Shown: piece after piece, positions 15,122 through 23,375 of the stretch | How positions within the stretch are numbered: position 1 is the stretch's first letter | How the letters are laid out: each line of letters opens with the position of its first letter | Origin: Kribbella amoyensis | GTDB lineage: Bacteria; Actinomycetota; Actinomycetes; Propionibacteriales; Kribbellaceae | NCBI RefSeq assembly: GCF_007828865.1 | Contig: NZ_VIVK01000001.1 | Coordinates: forward strand, 2,046,001-2,110,000 | Direction of reading: 5' to 3' | DNA length: 64,000 nucleotides | Notes under the pieces: model-generated | What the model was told of the DNA's origin: nothing | Databases searched by the model: none | The model's input: the letters and a program-made list of their open reading frames with translations, nothing else | Program-made: the position numbers and the translations under genes

Positions 15122-17437
15122 TCAGGTCCGGGTGATCCGGACCGACTGACCCGCCGCCAGGTCGAGCTCGGCGACATCCTCGCCGAGGCGCACCCGCACC
15201 GACGACGGCAGCGCAGCGATGATCCGGGCCTCGGTGAGCGCGTTGTCCGACCAGGTGAGATCGACAGCGAGGCCACCGCGGGCGCGGAGACCCTGGACCG
15301 ATCCGGCCGGCCAGCTGGTCGGGAGGGCGGGGAGCAGTTCGATCTCGTCCGGAGTGGACTGGACCAGCAGCTCGGCGATCCCGGCGGTCCCCCCGGCGTT
15401 GCCGTCGAAGGAGTAGACGTTCTGGACGACGCCGGCGATGCCGCCCGCAGAGTACGACAGCAGGTTGTGTTCGCTCGCGTCGGCGACCAGGCCGCGGAGA
15501 TGGTGCAAGGCCTGGTCCCCGTTCAGCAGCCGCGCGTAGTACGTGAGCAGGTTCGCCTCGACCCACTCGGTCTGCTCCCAGCCGTCGGCGGCCTGGCGGC
15601 GTTCGATCGTGACCTCGGCGGCGCGGGCCAGGTCCGGCGTGGCGCGCGGGGTGATCTGGCGTTCGGGGTACAGCGCGATCAGGTGACTGGTGTGCCGGTG
15701 GCTCGGGACCGCCTCGTCGAAGTCGTGCAGCCACTCCTGCAGCTGGCCGTGCTTGCCGACCTGGAACGGCGGCAGCTTCGCCCGGGCGGCGGTGAGCTCG
15801 GTGCGGAGTTCCGCGTCGACGTCGAGCAGGCCGGCGGCCTCGGTGCAGATCCGGAACAGCGCTTCGATCAGGACCGTGTCGCAGGTGGCGCCGAGCGAGA
15901 TCGAGCACTGCTCGCCGTCCGGGGTCAGGTACCAGTTCTCCGGCGAGTCCGACGGACCGCTGAGCAGTTGGCCGGTCTCGGGGTCCTCGGTGAGGTACGC
16001 CAGGAAGAACTGCGCGGCGTCGCGGAGCACGGGGTACGCGCGGTCGGCGAGGAACGTGAGGTCCCGGTGGTACTCGAAGTGCTCCCACAGTTGCAGGGAG
16101 ATCCAGATCCCGCTGGTGACGTGCAGGCCCCAGCCGAGACCCCAGCCGGGGGCCGAGTAGCTCCACGCGTTCGTGACCGTGTGCGAGACCCAGCCGGGCG
16201 CGCCGTACATCTCCGCGGCGGTGACCCGGCCACTCGCGCGCAGCCGGTCGATCAGCCCGAACAACGGGAGCTGGCACTCGCCGAGTCCGGTGATCTCGGC
16301 GGCCCAGTAGTTCTGCTGAGTGTTGATGTCGAGGTGGAAGTCGTTCGTCCAAGGACCACCCGAGGCGCGGCCGTCGTTCCACACACCCTGCAGCGCCAGC
16401 GGCAACGGCGAGTCCGGCCGCGATCCTGCGATGGTGAGGTACCGCCCGTACTGGAAGTACAGCGCGAGCAGCTCGGGATCCTCACCACCCTTGGCGAACA
16501 GGGCCCGTCGCTCGTCGGTCGGCAACCCGCGGACCGCATCGTCGGTACGACCGAGGTCGAGCCCCGCCCGCCCGATCAGCGGCACGTAGTCGGCCAGGTG
16601 CGCTTCCTTCAACACCTCGTACCCCGGGACGTCGGCGAGCAGCTCCATGGTCCGCGCGATCGGGTCCTCGCCCTGCCAATCGGTGCCCACAGCAACCAAA
16701 ATCGTCACCGTGGTCGCGTCGGTCACCTGCACCTCGTCCGTCCCGGTGGACAGCACGCCGTCGGTCGCGACCCGGGCCCGGATCTCCACGGTCGCGCCGG
16801 TCCGCCCGTCGCTGTGCAGGGTCTCGTACGCCTGGCCGCTGCCGATCAGCGTGTCCTCGTCGGCCGAAACCTCGACCGGGATGGCGCCCTCGCCGAGGGA
16901 GATCGTGCACGTCGTCGGCGCGCTCGTCGTCAACCGCGCGACCAGCACGCCGTGCGCGTGGGTGGCGAACACCTCGCGCCGATGCGTGATCCCGTCCAGC
17001 TCGAACGAGGTCCGCACGATCGCGTCGGCCAGATCGAGGGACCGCTCGTACGCCGACGCGGTCCCGCTCCCGGCGTACTCGACCAGCAGCGGTGGCAACG
17101 GCACGTTGGTCCCGAAGTTGCCGGGCCGGCCGAGCAGGTGGTCGCCGGCCAGCGCCTGCGCCTCGGCGTACTTCCCGGTGAGCAGGAGTCGCCGGATCTG
17201 CGGCAGCTTGGTCAGGGCGGTCGGGCTGACATCGGATGACCCGGGGGCGCCGGACCACGCGGTGGACTCGGACAGGTCGATCCGCTCGACCCGGTCGCCG
17301 GAGTACACCATGCCGCCGAGCCGGCCGTTCCCGACGGGCAACGCCTCGAACCACCGGGTGGCCGGGGCGGAGTAGGTCAGCCGGCCGGGCGCGGCGGTGG
17401 GGACGACGGTCGGCGGAAGCACCTCGTGAGTGAGCAC
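15122..17437 (-). CDS. Glycoside hydrolase family 95 (alpha-L-fucosidase)
   Basis: 771-residue enzyme that would release L-fucose, or L-galactose, by inversion. The N-terminal beta domain opens TYSAPATRWFEALPVGNGRLGGMV and DLSESTAWSGAP, the GH95 hallmark. The (alpha/alpha)6 barrel holds NDFHLDINTQQNYWAAEITG, SGPSDSPENWY and NLLTYYARLLNGDQAL, and a C-terminal beta domain ends the chain. No signal peptide is visible, so it probably acts on imported oligosaccharides. The start is a GTG with no ribosome site but a TAGCCT -10-like box six bases before it, suggesting a leaderless mRNA. It runs tail-to-tail with the AraC-DinB gene. Confidence 0.88.
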   Translation of the reverse strand: MLTHEVLPPTVVPTAAPGRLTYSAPATRWFEALPVGNGRLGGMVYSGDRVERIDLSESTAWSGAPGSSDVSPTALTKLPQIRRLLLTGKYAEAQALAGDHLLGRPGNFGTNVPLPPLLVEYAGSGTASAYERSLDLADAIVRTSFELDGITHRREVFATHAHGVLVARLTTSAPTTCTISLGEGAIPVEVSADEDTLIGSGQAYETLHSDGRTGATVEIRARVATDGVLSTGTDEVQVTDATTVTILVAVGTDWQGEDPIARTMELLADVPGYEVLKEAHLADYVPLIGRAGLDLGRTDDAVRGLPTDERRALFAKGGEDPELLALYFQYGRYLTIAGSRPDSPLPLALQGVWNDGRASGGPWTNDFHLDINTQQNYWAAEITGLGECQLPLFGLIDRLRASGRVTAAEMYGAPGWVSHTVTNAWSYSAPGWGLGWGLHVTSGIWISLQLWEHFEYHRDLTFLADRAYPVLRDAAQFFLAYLTEDPETGQLLSGPSDSPENWYLTPDGEQCSISLGATCDTVLIEALFRICTEAAGLLDVDAELRTELTAARAKLPPFQVGKHGQLQEWLHDFDEAVPSHRHTSHLIALYPERQITPRATPDLARAAEVTIERRQAADGWEQTEWVEANLLTYYARLLNGDQALHHLRGLVADASEHNLLSYSAGGIAGVVQNVYSFDGNAGGTAGIAELLVQSTPDEIELLPALPTSWPAGSVQGLRARGGLAVDLTWSDNALTEARIIAALPSSVRVRLGEDVAELDLAAGQSVRITRT

Positions 17438-17443
17438 CGGCCA

Positions 17444-17449
17444 AGGCTA
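17444..17449 (-). promoter_or_regulatory. -10-like element for leaderless GH95 transcript
   Basis: TAGCCT on the minus strand ends six bases before the GTG at 17437, and no ribosome-binding site lies between. This is the usual spacing for actinobacterial leaderless starts. Confidence 0.45.
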
Positions 17450-17506
17450 ATCGCCCTACCCGCCCGGTGGAGACCTCCGATCACCGGGCGGACGCGGCCG
17501 CGCGGA

Positions 17507-19465
17507 TCAGCCGAGCGGGTCGTGCAGGTTCGGGCGTTCGGTCGGGTTGGTGATCCGGACGTCGATCGGCTGCGGCTTCGCCGGGGCGGTCACCTTGCCG
17601 GCGGTGACCGGCAGGTTGAGCTTGCTGTGCGCCAGGTCGATGTCGATGGTCGCGCCGGTGTCGTTCGGCGTGGTCCACTCGGTGTCGCTCAAGGTCACCG
17701 CGAGACCGAGCACACGCCCCTTCGGGATGACCTCGTCCTGCGCCCGCAGGGGCACCGTCACGGTGGTCCACTGGCCGGGGGTGAGCGGCTTCGGCTTGCT
17801 CAGCGAGTCGCTGTGCGCGGCGTCGATCCAGCCGCGGCTGACGATGCCGTGGTCGCTCGCCTCGGTGTACTTCTCGACCGTGTAGTAGCAGCTGTCGTCG
17901 AACTCCGTGCTGGAACCCTCGCAGGTACTGACATCCGTCCGCCGGACCCCGGCGTACCGCTCGGCCTCGCCGTACTCGATCAGCCGGGCCGTGATCGGCG
18001 TGGTCGTCGAGTCGGCCTTGACCCGCAACGTCACGGTCGGCGTACCGCTGACCCGGATCGGCGTCGGCAGCGGCGCGGACAGGAACATCTGCCGGCCCGC
18101 GATCACGTCGGTCGGCGTGGCCACCACGGTGTCCTCGGTCAGCGTCGGGTCGTCGGTCACCGTCACCGTGCCCTTGCCGTAGGCACCGAGTTTGCCCTCG
18201 GCCAGCGGGACGCCGACGGTCTTGCCGGTGGCCGGCCAGGTCTTGTAGTCGCGCCACTGGTCCGGCGCCACCTCGACCGACGCCTGCGGCTCGCGCATCA
18301 CGTTGTTCCGCAGGCCTTGCAGCCAGTAGTCGAACCACTGGTGCAGCTCGTCCACCCAGGCGTCCCGGCGGAACTCGAACGGGTCGACGTGGTCCTCCAG
18401 GCCGAGCCAGATCTTCCGCGGCACGTTGTTCTTCGCCAGCGCGTCCCACCACTGGGCGAAATGGTTGGTCTGGACGTTGTAGTCGGCCAGCCCGTGCGTG
18501 ACGAACACCGAGGCCTTCACCTTCTTGGCGTCCTTCAGGTAATCGCGCTCGGCCCAGAACTTCGTGTAGTCGCCGGTCTCGTCGTCGTCGGACTCGCCGA
18601 GGTCGGCACGAACCGCGTCGCAGGCCGGGGTGTCGTGGCCGACGTACCCACCCAGCCAGGGCATGTAGTCGATCGAGTACGGCACGCCACCGGAGCGGGA
18701 GTAGTCGTACCAGGAGGAGATCGCCGAGATCGGCACGATCGTCTTCAGCCCGCGGACCCCGGTGGCGGCGACGCCGTTGGCCAGGGTGCCGTCGTAGGAC
18801 TTGCCGATCATCCCGACGGCGCCGGTGGTCCAGGACGCCTTCACCGGTCGGCCGTCCCCGGTCCGCGCGGTGTTCCGGCCGTTCAGCCAGTCGATCACCG
18901 CGACCACGGAGTCGATCTCGTCCTTGCCGCCGACGTCGCCGCACCCGGTGGAGCGGCTGGTGCCGACGATGTCCACGCCGACTACTGCGTACCCGCGGGG
19001 GACGAAGTAGTTGTCGTAGAACAACGGCATCTTCTGGATGACGCCGGTCTCGTCGTAGGTCTTCTTCTCGCTCTCGTTGCCGCGGCCGCAGCAGGCGTAG
19101 TACGGCGACGCGTCCATGATCACCGGGATCTTCACGCCGGCCGCCTCGGTCTCCCGGGGCCGGACGATGTCGACCGCGATCACGTCCGGCTGCCCGTCGG
19201 AGTCGGTGTCCATCGTGGTGTCGACGAAGACCGACTCGCGGATCGCGCCGGCGTAGTCGTACACCGGCTGGGTGCTCCGGGTCCGCGCGTCGACGTGCTC
19301 GGGGACACCGGTGGCCAGGCTCGACGGCACCACGGCCGGAGCGTCGGCCGGAGCCGATGGGGGTCCGTCCGGGATGCGGGCGGCCGTGGCGGTGCCGGTG
19401 GCCGTGACCAGGCAGAGCACGGTGGACGAGGCCAGGACGGTCACCCTGGCGCGGACGGTCGTCAT
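17507..19465 (-). CDS. Secreted Xaa-Pro dipeptidyl-peptidase / CocE-NonD family (S15) hydrolase
   Basis: 652-residue exported alpha/beta hydrolase. The signal peptide is residues 1-29 (ends TATAARIP). The peptidase S15 core contains the nucleophile at S223 in the motif GKSYDGT, the acid in THGLADYNVQ and the histidine in LGLEDHVDPFEF. A C-terminal jelly-roll domain (AGRQMFLSAPLPTP, WTTVTVPLRAQDEVIPKG) is the PepX/CocE type. It would cleave X-Pro dipeptides or simple esters outside the cell. A paired-cysteine stretch (YYACCGRGN) is near the oxyanion strand. The ATG at 19465 is preceded by TAGCCT eight bases away, giving a very short leader. Monocistronic. Confidence 0.85.
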   Translation of the reverse strand: MTTVRARVTVLASSTVLCLVTATGTATAARIPDGPPSAPADAPAVVPSSLATGVPEHVDARTRSTQPVYDYAGAIRESVFVDTTMDTDSDGQPDVIAVDIVRPRETEAAGVKIPVIMDASPYYACCGRGNESEKKTYDETGVIQKMPLFYDNYFVPRGYAVVGVDIVGTSRSTGCGDVGGKDEIDSVVAVIDWLNGRNTARTGDGRPVKASWTTGAVGMIGKSYDGTLANGVAATGVRGLKTIVPISAISSWYDYSRSGGVPYSIDYMPWLGGYVGHDTPACDAVRADLGESDDDETGDYTKFWAERDYLKDAKKVKASVFVTHGLADYNVQTNHFAQWWDALAKNNVPRKIWLGLEDHVDPFEFRRDAWVDELHQWFDYWLQGLRNNVMREPQASVEVAPDQWRDYKTWPATGKTVGVPLAEGKLGAYGKGTVTVTDDPTLTEDTVVATPTDVIAGRQMFLSAPLPTPIRVSGTPTVTLRVKADSTTTPITARLIEYGEAERYAGVRRTDVSTCEGSSTEFDDSCYYTVEKYTEASDHGIVSRGWIDAAHSDSLSKPKPLTPGQWTTVTVPLRAQDEVIPKGRVLGLAVTLSDTEWTTPNDTGATIDIDLAHSKLNLPVTAGKVTAPAKPQPIDVRITNPTERPNLHDPLG

Positions 19466-19610
19466 GGCTGGGAAGGCTAGTCAACCTGTGGCGCCGACGC
19501 CAGGCTCTGACGATAATCGCGGCCACTTGACCGCCACGCAGCGTAGTGGACTCCTCCGGTCCGATAGGGTGACCGCCACCCAGGGGGAGCTGTCCGGAAG
19601 GTGGGTACCG

Positions 19611-20624
19611 ATGAATCTGCGAGCTCCGGTGACATTGCTGGACGTGGCGCAGCGCGCCGGTGTGTCGGTCGCGACCGCCTCCCGCGTGCTGAACGGGGGC
19701 GACCGGGTGCCGCGTCCCGAGCTGCAGGAACGGGTCCGCGCGGCCGCCGCCGAGCTCGGCTACACGCCGAACGCGCAGGCGCAGGCGCTGGCGAAGTCGT
19801 CGACGAACGTGGTCGGCATCCTGGTCCACGACATCGAGGACCCGTACTTCGCGGCGATCGCGAACGGCGTGATGCGGGCCGCCGACGAACGCGGCCTGCT
19901 GGTGATGATGGCCAGTACGTTCCGGGACGCGGACCGCGAGATCGCCTACCTGTCCTCGCTGCGCGCGCAACGCGCCCGGGCCGCGGTGATGATCGGCAGC
20001 CGCCGGACCGACGCCGAGGTGCTGGCCCGGACCGCGGTGGAGATCGAGACCTTTCTCACGTCGGGTGCGGGCCTCGCGCTGGTCAGCCAGTCCGGGATGC
20101 CGGCGCACACGATCGAGCCGGACAACCGGCAGGGCGCGGCCGACCTGGCCCGGTCCCTGGTCGGCCAGGGCCTGCGCCGGTTCGGCATCCTGTCCGGCCC
20201 GGAGAACCTCGCCACCGCGCGGGACCGCCGGGCCGGGTTCGCCGAAGGGCTGGCCGAGTCCGGGCTCGAGCCGGTGGCCGTCCTGCCGGGCGATTTCACC
20301 CGCGACGGCGGCCACAGCGCGGCCGAGGAGTTGCTCGCCCGCAAGCTGGAGCTGGACTGCCTGTTCGCCGTCAACGACGTGATGGCCGTCGGCGCGATGT
20401 CGGCGCTGCGCAGCCGCGGCGTCGACGTGCCAGGGCAGCTCGGTGTGGCCGGGTTCGACGACATCGCGACCCTGCGGGACGTCTGGCCCGGGCTGACCAC
20501 GGTCCGGCTGCCGCTGGAGCAGATGGGCCGCCGGGCGCTGGAGCTCGCGGTCGAGGGCGGCGAGCCGAAGACGGAGACCTTCAGCGCCGAGGTGGTGCTG
20601 CGGGACAGCACCGGGAAACGCTGA
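19611..20624 (+). CDS. LacI-family transcriptional regulator
   Basis: 337-residue repressor. The DNA-binding head spans residues 5-60 (VTLLDVAQRAGVSVATASRVLN, then AELGYTPNAQAQALAKSSTN, with the hinge that enters the minor groove at a central CG). The periplasmic-binding-protein-like ligand domain follows (GILVHDIEDPYFAAIANGV, DCLFAVNDVMAVGAMSALRSRG, VAGFDDIATLRDVWPGLTTV). The ligand is probably a sugar. It has GGAAGG upstream of the ATG and a TAGGGT box before that. No sugar operon is adjacent, so it could act on the operators at 6142 or 9549, which have LacI-like form; this is conjecture. Confidence 0.9.
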   Translation: MNLRAPVTLLDVAQRAGVSVATASRVLNGGDRVPRPELQERVRAAAAELGYTPNAQAQALAKSSTNVVGILVHDIEDPYFAAIANGVMRAADERGLLVMMASTFRDADREIAYLSSLRAQRARAAVMIGSRRTDAEVLARTAVEIETFLTSGAGLALVSQSGMPAHTIEPDNRQGAADLARSLVGQGLRRFGILSGPENLATARDRRAGFAEGLAESGLEPVAVLPGDFTRDGGHSAAEELLARKLELDCLFAVNDVMAVGAMSALRSRGVDVPGQLGVAGFDDIATLRDVWPGLTTVRLPLEQMGRRALELAVEGGEPKTETFSAEVVLRDSTGKR

Positions 20625-20639
20625 CCCGGCGGGCTGAAA

Positions 20640-20645
20640 TATCCT
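20640..20645 (+). promoter_or_regulatory. -10-like element for leaderless menB
   Basis: TATCCT is followed by seven bases and then the GTG at 20653, leaving no room for a 5' leader. No good -35 is seen. Confidence 0.5.
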
Positions 20646-20652
20646 CGGTGCC

Positions 20653-21567
20653 GTGACCGAGGACGTACAGATCTCCGAGTTGTTCGACCCGTCGGCGTGG
20701 AAGGCGGTCGACGGCTTCGACCTGACCGACATCACGTACCACCGCGCGGTCGACGCCGGCGTGGTCCGGATCGCCTTCAACCGGCCCGAGGTACGCAACG
20801 CCTTCCGGCCGAGGACCGTCGACGAGCTGTACCGCGTGCTCGACCACGCGCGGATGTCGAGCGACGTCGGCTGCGTGCTGCTCACCGGCAACGGCCCCTC
20901 CCCGCGGGACGGCGGCTGGGCGTTCTGCTCCGGCGGTGACCAGCGGATCCGCGGCAAGGACGGGTACAAGTACGCCGAGGGCACGACCGCCGACACGATC
21001 GACCCGGCGAAGGCGGGCCGGCTGCACATCCTCGAGGTGCAGCGGCTGATCCGCTTCATGCCGAAGGTGGTCATCTGCGTCGTCCCGGGGTGGGCCGCCG
21101 GCGGTGGGCACAGCCTGCACGTGGTCGCCGACCTCACCCTCGCCTCCGCCGAACACGCCCGCTTCAAGCAGACCGACGCGGACGTGGCCTCGTTCGACGG
21201 CGGCTTCGGCTCGGCGTACCTGGCCCGTCAGGTCGGGCAGAAGTTCGCCCGCGAGATCTTCTTCCTGGGCGACGAGTACTCCGCCGAGGACGCGCACCGG
21301 ATGGGCATGGTCAACAAGGTCGTCCCGCACGCCGAGCTCGAGGCGGTCGCGCTGGACTGGGGCCGGAAGATCTGCGCCAAGTCGCCGACCGCGCAGCGGA
21401 TGCTGAAGTACGCGTTCAACCTGGTCGACGACGGCCTGGTCGGGCAGCAGCTGTTCGCCGGCGAGGCGACCCGGCTGGCGTACGGCACCGACGAGGCCGC
21501 CGAGGGCCGCGACTCCTTCCTGGAGAAGCGCCCGGCCGACTGGTCCGGGTTCCCGTACGCCTTCTAG
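20653..21567 (+). CDS. menB: 1,4-dihydroxy-2-naphthoyl-CoA synthase (MenB)
   Basis: 304-residue crotonase-fold enzyme that closes the second ring of menaquinone from o-succinylbenzoyl-CoA. Diagnostic stretches are FNRPEVRNAFRPRTVDELY, WAFCSGGDQRIRGKDGY (oxyanion Gly-Gly), VPGWAAGGGHSLHVVADLT, and TDADVASFDGGFGSAYLARQ with the catalytic Asp. The length matches actinobacterial MenB. It starts with GTG exactly seven bases after a TATCCT -10-like box and has no ribosome site, so it is likely leaderless. No other men genes are nearby. It converges on the lectin gene with a 21-base gap. Confidence 0.93.
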   Translation: MTEDVQISELFDPSAWKAVDGFDLTDITYHRAVDAGVVRIAFNRPEVRNAFRPRTVDELYRVLDHARMSSDVGCVLLTGNGPSPRDGGWAFCSGGDQRIRGKDGYKYAEGTTADTIDPAKAGRLHILEVQRLIRFMPKVVICVVPGWAAGGGHSLHVVADLTLASAEHARFKQTDADVASFDGGFGSAYLARQVGQKFAREIFFLGDEYSAEDAHRMGMVNKVVPHAELEAVALDWGRKICAKSPTAQRMLKYAFNLVDDGLVGQQLFAGEATRLAYGTDEAAEGRDSFLEKRPADWSGFPYAF

Positions 21568-21588
21568 GCAAGGGGTTCCCGGCGCGAT

Positions 21589-22599
21589 TCAGTTGCCCTG
21601 GGCGCCGATCTTGCGGTCGGCGTCGGTCGCGTTCCGGTGCCACTTCTGGCTCTCGGCGCCGGTGCAGGTGCGGAGGAAGAGCCGCTTGCCGTTGTCGCCG
21701 CCGTCCACGGTGACGCACTTGCCGGTCGCGGCCGGGTTGACCAGCTCGTTGGAGTTGGTGATCCGGAACTGCTGGGCGGCGCTGCCGTTGCAGGCGACCA
21801 GCTGGACCGGGGTGTTCTCGGCGATCGAGCCCCAGGCCAGGTCCATGCACTGGTCCAGCGCGCGGACGGTGCCGTCGGTCTTGAACGACCAGATCTGGCC
21901 ACCGGCGTCGTGGCAGTCCCAGACCTGCAACGGGGTGCCGTCGGTCCCGGCACCGGCCCGGCCGTCCTTCACGTCCACGCACCGCGCGGCGCCGTCGCTG
22001 CGCAACCTGGCCGGCGCGTTCGGCATCGGCTGCACGCCGTCGGGGTCCTTCTGCACCATCGGCTGCGGTTGCTCGACCTTCTCGGTCACCTTGGTGGTCA
22101 CCGTCGTGGTCGCGGTCAGCGGCGCCGGCGGCGGCAACGGCTTGCCCGGCGCGGTCACCGTGGTGGTTGTCGGCGGCAACGTCACGGTGGTGCCGGGCCG
22201 GACCACGGTCTCCTGGCCGCCCGGCGCGGTCACCGTCACGGTCGCGGTCGCCACCGACACGCGCGGCTCCCCGGTCACGGTCGTGGTCCTGGTCACCTCC
22301 GGGCCGGTGGTCGGCGTGCTGGTGGGCGTGGCGGTCGGGGTGGTGGTGGTTCGTGAGGTGAGCGGCGCGTCCACGCTGACGATCGTGTCCGACTTCCCGC
22401 CGCCGAGGTGGGTCAGGATCGGGACGGCGACGGCCGCGCCCGCCACGAAGGTGGTGACGAAGGCCGTCGTCATCCAGGCCCGCCGGTCGGGCAGCGACGT
22501 CACCCGGGGCGTCAGCGGACGGCGGGCGAACGTCTTGGCGAACCGGGTCGAGCCCGGACCGTCGGACCGGCGGGACCGGGCGAATCGAGGAGGCCGCAC
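21589..22599 (-). CDS. Membrane-anchored ricin-type beta-trefoil lectin protein
   Basis: 336-residue type II membrane protein. A basic cytoplasmic tail (about 42 residues, rich in Arg) precedes one membrane helix (TTAFVTTFVAGAAVAVPIL). A Thr/Val/Pro-rich spacer of about 120 residues (VTATVTVTAP-like repeats) would cross the cell wall. A C-terminal ricin-B trefoil then carries a CVDV, QVWDCHDAGGQIWSF, CMDLAWGS, LVACNGSAAQQFRI and CVTVDGGDNG pattern with paired cysteines and the QxW motif. It should bind a glycan at the surface. The GTG at 22599 has GGAG five bases upstream. It is divergent from the ECF sigma gene. Confidence 0.83.
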   Translation of the reverse strand: MRPPRFARSRRSDGPGSTRFAKTFARRPLTPRVTSLPDRRAWMTTAFVTTFVAGAAVAVPILTHLGGGKSDTIVSVDAPLTSRTTTTPTATPTSTPTTGPEVTRTTTVTGEPRVSVATATVTVTAPGGQETVVRPGTTVTLPPTTTTVTAPGKPLPPPAPLTATTTVTTKVTEKVEQPQPMVQKDPDGVQPMPNAPARLRSDGAARCVDVKDGRAGAGTDGTPLQVWDCHDAGGQIWSFKTDGTVRALDQCMDLAWGSIAENTPVQLVACNGSAAQQFRITNSNELVNPAATGKCVTVDGGDNGKRLFLRTCTGAESQKWHRNATDADRKIGAQGN

Positions 22600-22718
22600 G
22601 TCAACTCCAGGCGTCTAGGGCGATCAGCCGGCCGCCTCCGGCAAGGGCGGCCAGGTCGAGCGTTCGCGGGGTCGTTGCCGGAATCGAACGTGACCCCGAA
22701 GATCACCGTTCCGTTACT

Positions 22719-22751
22719 CGATGAACCATAGGCGTTACGCATCGTTCATCG
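22719..22751. promoter_or_regulatory. Dyad (8-17-8) in the lectin/sigma-factor divergent region
   Basis: CGATGAAC (22719-22726) and GTTCATCG (22744-22751) form a perfect inverted repeat, with a CGTTAC direct repeat at 22712 and 22733. A further small dyad, CGAT-TGC-ATCG, lies at 22756-22766. The position between divergent starts suggests an operator. Confidence 0.4.
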
Positions 22752-22829
22752 GAAGCGATTGCATCGGTTGTCTTCAGAAGTTAAATTAAACAGCGAATTT
22801 CGGGTCTCTGCTCTGTACCGCCCCAACCT

Positions 22830-23375
22830 GTGAGGTCCGTCATCAACGACATCAGCCCCGGCAGGATGCATGCGATCGAGCTCTGTCTGGCCGAACGCGA
22901 CAGCCTGCGCCGCTACGTGAAGAGCCTGGTCGGCTGGGACACGTTCGCTGTCGAGGACGTGGTCCAGGAGACCCTGATGCGCGCCTGGCAGCAGGCCGAG
23001 ACGCTGGACTGGGAGAGCCGGCCGATCCGGATGTGGCTGTTCCGGGTCGCCCGCAACCTGGTCGTCGACCTGCACCGCCGGGAGCGGCGCGCGGTCCCGA
23101 GCGGTCTGTGCGAGGCCGAGTTCGCGACCACCATCAGCGCGCCGGACCCGGCCGAGCGGGTCACCGACCGGCACGTCCTGGTCGACGCGCTCCGGCGGCT
23201 GTCCCCCGCGCACCGCGAGGTGATCGTCCGGGTCCACCTGCGCGGCCAGCCCGGCGAGGTCGTCGCCACCGCCCTCGGAGTACCGCTCGGCACCGTGAAG
23301 TCGCGGACCCACACCGCGGTCCGCGCGTTGCGCGCCGACCTGTTGCGCCGCGACTGGGGCGAGGCCGCTGCATGA
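22830..23375 (+). CDS. ECF RNA polymerase sigma factor
   Basis: 181-residue sigma-70 family protein with region 2 (LAERDSLRRYVKSLVG, VEDVVQETLMRAWQQAE, RMWLFRVARNLVVDLHRR) and region 4 (LRRLSPAHREVIVRVHLRGQ, TALGVPLGTVKSRTHTAVRALR). It should direct a small regulon. The GTG at 22830 is used; an ATG at 22866 is possible, and neither has a good ribosome site. Upstream bases 22777-22801 are strikingly AT-rich for this genome. Its stop overlaps the start of the membrane protein gene (ATGA), so the sigma factor is made with the secretion-like ATPase and may control the island. Confidence 0.87.
   Translation: MRSVINDISPGRMHAIELCLAERDSLRRYVKSLVGWDTFAVEDVVQETLMRAWQQAETLDWESRPIRMWLFRVARNLVVDLHRRERRAVPSGLCEAEFATTISAPDPAERVTDRHVLVDALRRLSPAHREVIVRVHLRGQPGEVVATALGVPLGTVKSRTHTAVRALRADLLRRDWGEAAA

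Noticed and set aside
17481-21167. 1228-codon minus-strand frame over the S15, LacI and MenB genes
   Set aside because: It spans three genes with recognisable catalytic or DNA-binding motifs in other frames.
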